Source: Chara braunii (lineage: Eukaryota; Streptophyta; Charophyceae; Charales; Characeae). Taken from it: DNA of 30,505 bases. Under the pieces are notes generated by a model. It was not told the DNA's origin. It did no database searches and worked only from the letters and a program-made list of their open reading frames with translations. The stretch spans positions 398,909 to 429,413 of the forward strand of contig BFEA01000428.1 in the NCBI GenBank assembly GCA_003427395.1. Direction: 5' to 3'. Made by a program: the position numbers and the translations under genes. Below, one piece after another: positions 27,422 to 30,505 of the stretch. The first letter of the stretch is position 1. Every line of letters begins with the position of its first letter.

Positions 27422-29669
27422 GGTAGCAAGACACAAGGTTGGTGGATACATTCTAATGGAGTTAGACCACCAGAACAACCAAGAATTAAGTGGTTATCGT
27501 TAGAAACCCCTATCCGGGTATTGGGAGTCTCTCTTACTGCTATGGGGAGACCCTCTACAAATGATGATTGGATAACAAAACCTGCATTAGAAAAAATGTC
27601 CCAATGGAAGAATCAGCATACTTCTTTGTTTGGGAGGGCATTAATCATCAATAATGTAATATTAGAATCCATTTGGTACAAGTCAACAATCTGGTCACTC
27701 ACCAAAACAGCAACCAGGGCATTGAAAAAATTACTGGTATCCTTCCTTTGGCGAGGTAATCATGAAATATTAAAAGTAATTCCAAGAGTGGCATGGCTTA
27801 CCCTTATTCAACCTAAATCGAAGGGGGGTTTAGGAATATTGGATCCATCGTTACAATGTCAGGCATTGTCTCTGCAATGGATAAAATCACTAATATTTTC
27901 TCCAGAGGTGCCCTGACTACCAATGGCACTAGAGCAAATACGACGTTTGGCGCCATCTACAATTGATGAGGTCCATCCACTCACATGGGTAGAAAATCGT
28001 TTTTGGTCTATTCCAAGAAGAAATGTATATTCACATGAAGAAGGGAAGGAGGGGGAAGTCAATTTAGGCATCTATCAGGATAATTTCTGGGGTTCTCTCC
28101 TTAAAACTTGGAGACAACTTTCACTTCCTGACAGACCATTTTCATCAAGATACGAAGAAGTATTAAGGCAGCCTCTTTTTGAAAATAGATGGATCAAAGA
28201 CATTAATGGTTGTGTTTATAATTGTTCTTCACATCCATGGTCAACCTGGGTTAAAAGGGGAGTCCTGAGGATTAAAGATATATGGGACCCATTGGTAAAA
28301 GACTGGAAGACTGTAGAACAACTAAAATGCACACTTAAATATGCTCATCATCTACATGAAATGTTGGATGAAATTGTTTTCTCCATTCCTTTGGCCTGGG
28401 TAAAAACGCTAAGAAAAGGTATTAGGCTACAAGAATCAGATTGGGTGGCCGGATATGATTCAGATAATGTATGGATAATAGGCCAGGTGGTGACCTAACA
28501 CCAGGAGGAAGCAATGATAAATATTTTTCGATTACAACAGGATTTCTTCTTGACTAGGTATGACCCAGACAGGATAGAATGGATGTCAAACAAAATGTTG
28601 TATAGGATTAGGGTCCTATTGCATACAATACCAGGTGGCACAAACTCTGCTCGATGGCGTGCTTACTACCTGGAAGTACCAATACCAGAGCTTCCTCTGG
28701 ATCCTGAGGAATGGATATGGGAAATCACAAAGAGAGGAAAGCCTAAAACGATTCAATCGCTAACGGTCAAAGCGGCCTATAGGATGTTGATAACCAAAGT
28801 TGATGTCTCAGCAATTGTGCAAGATAAATGGGTAAGGCATCTCAACATTCACGCAGACCAGCTCTGAGCAATACCTTGGTTTCGGTTCACTAAAGAAAAA
28901 CCAGCTAAATTTGCTTCACTCCAATGGCAGATCATGCATAGATGTCTGTCCACTAATGATTGGGTGATAGATCACTCAAATTTAGAACAGCATGGTATGG
29001 CGCTGCCATAGTGCAAATCGTGTCAAATGGCGTTCCCCTCACGAAAGTATAGAGAAACAATTGAACATATCTTTACTCAATGTCCAGGATCCTTCCTTAT
29101 GTGGCGTCGCTGGGACTGTACTTGGCGAAGACTAACGGGTATTTACTGCCTTGGGAATGGAGAGCTCTGTTATTAGGACAGTGGAACCCGATTGTTTCGG
29201 CTATCTCTACCTTTCAGTCCAATCTATTCAACCTTGGAAGGAAAGCAATCATATGGGCTATATGGCAAAAGAGATGTGTAAAGGTTATGGAAGAAGTGAG
29301 TATGGAAGGGAAGGAAGTTACTCAAAATGTCAAACATTTTGTGGAAACGGAAATTAGGGCTCATTGGGCTAATCTTAAAGGAAAATTAACATCAAAAAAT
29401 ATATTCTCCAATTCACAATGGACTGGCTAGGGGAGTCTCTGACACAAGCTATTGGACAGGTGGTGTGGCCTAATGAGAATGAGAATAGGATGCCTCTTAA
29501 AAAAAACTACTCACTACAGTTTAATGACTGGATTGATATCCATCCAGGAGAGTTTCTCAGAGATACTGCATGTTTTACTGAACTGTTTCCTCCCTCGGAG
29601 CTAGCCTTAGTGGAGCCTCAATGGTTTGGGGGAGGAGAGGAGGATAATGTAACCAGCAGGGGGGTTTGA
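27422..29669 (+). other. LINE copy B ORF2 thumb and C-terminal region
   Basis: The segments are WLSLETPIRVLGVSL, ALEKMSQWKNQHTSLFGRALI, SFLWRG and SKGGLGILDPSLQCQALSLQW (the usual plant L1 region after RT), a long diverged stretch, then CKSCQMAF...ETIEHIFTQC (about 29012-29085). This is a zf-RVT-like CX2C...HX4C motif preceded by FASLQWQIMHRCLSTNDW. The tail WEWRALLLG, IIWAIWQKRC, LQFNDWIDIHPGEFL matches LINE copy C at 15290-15800. A frameshift lies near 29130. Confidence 0.8.
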
Positions 29670-29945
29670 GTTGTCCTTGTCTATGGTCCCAGACTCCTGG
29701 TACGGGTACAACTAACCCCATAGAGGGGTCTGGAAATCAAATTTGAGGAGAATTCAAAGAGTAGTACATAGAGGTTTGAATAGAGCTAGATGTGAAAAGT
29801 TCTTTCTGACGCTCGGTAACGGGTGAAGAGGCTCAAAGTAAAACCCCAACAGTCATTTAACATCAGCATGATCATCTGCTTGTTCACATGAGGGACGCTG
29901 AGCCCGGTTCTCAACAGTTTTTCATTTTTGTCACTCCGGGTAGAC
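29670..29945. other. Spacer between LINE copy B and the next LTR
   Basis: Contains the LINE 3' untranslated region and the junction to an LTR element. No poly(A) tail is obvious. The right part (from about 29890) belongs to the LTR-related family: hairpin core copy 4, then a CTCCGGGTAGAC flank that also borders other LTR heads. Confidence 0.5.
29892..29915 (+). repeat. Dispersed hairpin core, copy 4
   Basis: GGGAC, GCTGAG, CCCGGTT, CTCAAC. Compared with copy 3 the stem pair G:C has become A:T on both sides (GCTGGG/CCCAGC against GCTGAG/CTCAAC), so pairing is kept at that position, though one outer pair is lost. It stands about 30 bp before an LTR head, like copy 2. Confidence 0.6.
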
Positions 29946-30505
29946 TGTGAGGACCCCGGCCTCAACATCTTCATTGGTAATATCAACCTTGGGCACTGAG
30001 CCCGTTTTTTATTTATTTAAAAAGGAACAATCTGAGAACCATGAAAAGAGTGCAGAAGAACTTTAAGACAATCTGAGAATTTCAGCTAAGAGCAATCTAA
30101 GAACTCAAACCACAGTTGCCAAGTCTTTTTGTCTTTTTTGGAAATATCTGAAAAGGCTTGGAGAACTATATAAGCGGGGGGTCAAAACTAAAACAGCCTA
30201 CTATCCAAAATTCCCCCCGCAACAGACGAAAAGTCTGTCCAGGCCTTCAGTCCTCGTACCAGAACACACTTGACCCCCTTCCATGCTAGGGTAACAGGGC
30301 ACCGCAACCTTCCCCAACACTGACCAACCTAGTTCTGACGGACAGGAAGTGCCTTCCTCCCTCGACACTTCCCATAACGGCAAGCCCCTAACACAGGTTA
30401 CAGGGTTAAAACACCAGTACCTCGCTCAGCTATCGGCCGCGGGCCTTCCCGTATACGCGCCGCAGCCTTAGGGGGGTCGGCCAAGGGAAGGCCCGGTCGT
30501 AGCGC
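29946..30505 (+). repeat. LTR (5' part), running out of the window
   Basis: Begins TGTGAGGACCCCGGCCTCAA at 29946, has CCTTGGGCACTGAGCCC (about 29988-30004), a T-rich then A-rich run, AACAATCTGAGAA repeats (30027-30105), a TATA box and a GC-rich R/U5-like part with AGGGTAACAGGGCACCG and TGCCTTCCTCCCTCG blocks. It shares its head with 17211 (minus) and 17823 (minus), and its later part with 17461-17700. No coding sequence lies within. Its element, if any, continues beyond the window. Confidence 0.65.
30167..30173 (+). promoter_or_regulatory. TATA box of the LTR
   Basis: TATATAA in the context GGAGAACTATATAAGCGGGGG, an AT-rich core flanked by GC-rich sequence as in plant LTR promoters. Transcription would start about 25-35 bp downstream (about 30195-30205, near CAGCCTACTATCC). 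A similar ACTATATAGCCGGG is at about 16809. Confidence 0.6.

Larger units (their letters stand above)
20960..29669 (+). mobile_element. LINE (L1-like) copy B, nearly full length, inactivated
   Basis: The order is a short AT-rich leader, a long ORF1 (DUF4283-like and CCHC), then ORF2 (APE endonuclease, RT with FADD, C-terminal Cys/His motif). There is no LTR and the order fits the L1 clade of plant LINEs. About ten premature stops and at least four frameshifts inactivate it, but the catalytic motifs are all legible, so it decayed recently compared with the gypsy copy. The 3' boundary is uncertain: after the ORF2 stop at 29667-29669 I see no poly(A) tail before the next LTR-related sequence at about 29890. 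The leader 20969-21060 has direct repeats (CACAATTAAT twice, TTATTATTTATC twice). Confidence 0.93.
25089..29669 (+). pseudogene. LINE copy B ORF2: endonuclease-reverse transcriptase polyprotein
   Basis: ORF2 starts at ATG 25089, 38 nt after the ORF1 stop, and ends with TGA 29667-29669 (about 1,500 codons). It is read in frame 25089-25570, then after a frameshift near 25555 continues in one frame to about 29130, then shifts again. In-frame stops are TAA 26297, TGA 26339, TAG 27419, TGA 27914, TAA 28496, TGA 28865 and TAG near 29009. Each can be explained by one C-to-T or G-to-A change from CAA, CGA, CAG or TGG; at 26297 and 26339 copy A still has CAA and CGA. ORF2 would nick target DNA and reverse-transcribe element RNA there (target-primed reverse transcription). 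Confidence 0.92.

Noticed and set aside
15210-29669. TAG/TAA read as glutamine (ulvophyte-type nuclear code), since several stops sit at Gln positions
   Set aside because: TGA also interrupts at Arg- and Trp-like positions, frameshifts are present, and ORF1 of both LINE copies ends at the same place with TAA or TAG about 40 nt before an ORF2 ATG. The sister copy keeps CAG and CAA at the stop positions. Mutation explains it better than recoding.

Overview
This is eukaryotic DNA made up almost entirely of decayed transposable elements. I see no intact host gene, rRNA, tRNA or CRISPR array. A Ty3/gypsy polyprotein with a chromodomain-like tail, LINEs whose ORF1 resembles plant DUF4283/CCHC proteins, and inactivating changes that look like deamination of methylated cytosine all point to a green-plant-lineage nuclear genome. 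A streptophyte alga such as Chara is my best guess; this is inference from the style of the elements, not a database match.

Layout. 1-1200: unassigned, low-complexity, repeat-derived sequence. 1202-6870 (minus): a Ty3/gypsy element with gag, protease (PR), reverse transcriptase (RT), RNase H, integrase (IN), chromodomain, polypurine tract and the start of the 3' LTR. It is broken by frameshifts and stops and has lost key residues in PR, RT and the Gag zinc knuckle. No matching 5' LTR is visible. 7327-7710: an unrecognised 127-codon ORF. 7720-11280: a purine-biased noncoding tract packed with short hairpins, a ~30-bp minisatellite and a diverged ~1.24-kb tandem duplication. 11285-14400 (minus): LINE copy A, covering late ORF1, the endonuclease and the start of RT, and lacking its 3' half. 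15026-15178: a small inverted-repeat element. 15210-15816 (plus): the 3' tail of a third LINE (copy C). 15817-18500: a mosaic of LTR-like fragments. 18540-20660: a complex repeat array with ten CACGTG hexamers, directly upstream of LINE copy B. 20960-29669 (plus): nearly full-length LINE copy B, with a very long ORF1 and an ORF2 carrying endonuclease, RT and a C-terminal zinc-finger region. 29946-end (plus): the beginning of another LTR with a TATA box, running out of the window.

How the parts relate. Copies A and B are homologous across the ORF1/ORF2 junction: same order, about 40 nt between the ORF1 stop and the ORF2 ATG, and a shared C-terminal ORF1 domain. Comparing them shows that several stops in B replace CAG, CAA or CGA codons kept in A, which is a C-to-T signature. 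The best candidates for something undescribed are the conserved C-terminal ORF1 domain of this LINE family, the CACGTG-rich array just upstream of copy B (possibly promoter monomers), and the hairpin-dense tract at 7.7-11.3 kb. None is proven here; each is an inference from one window.
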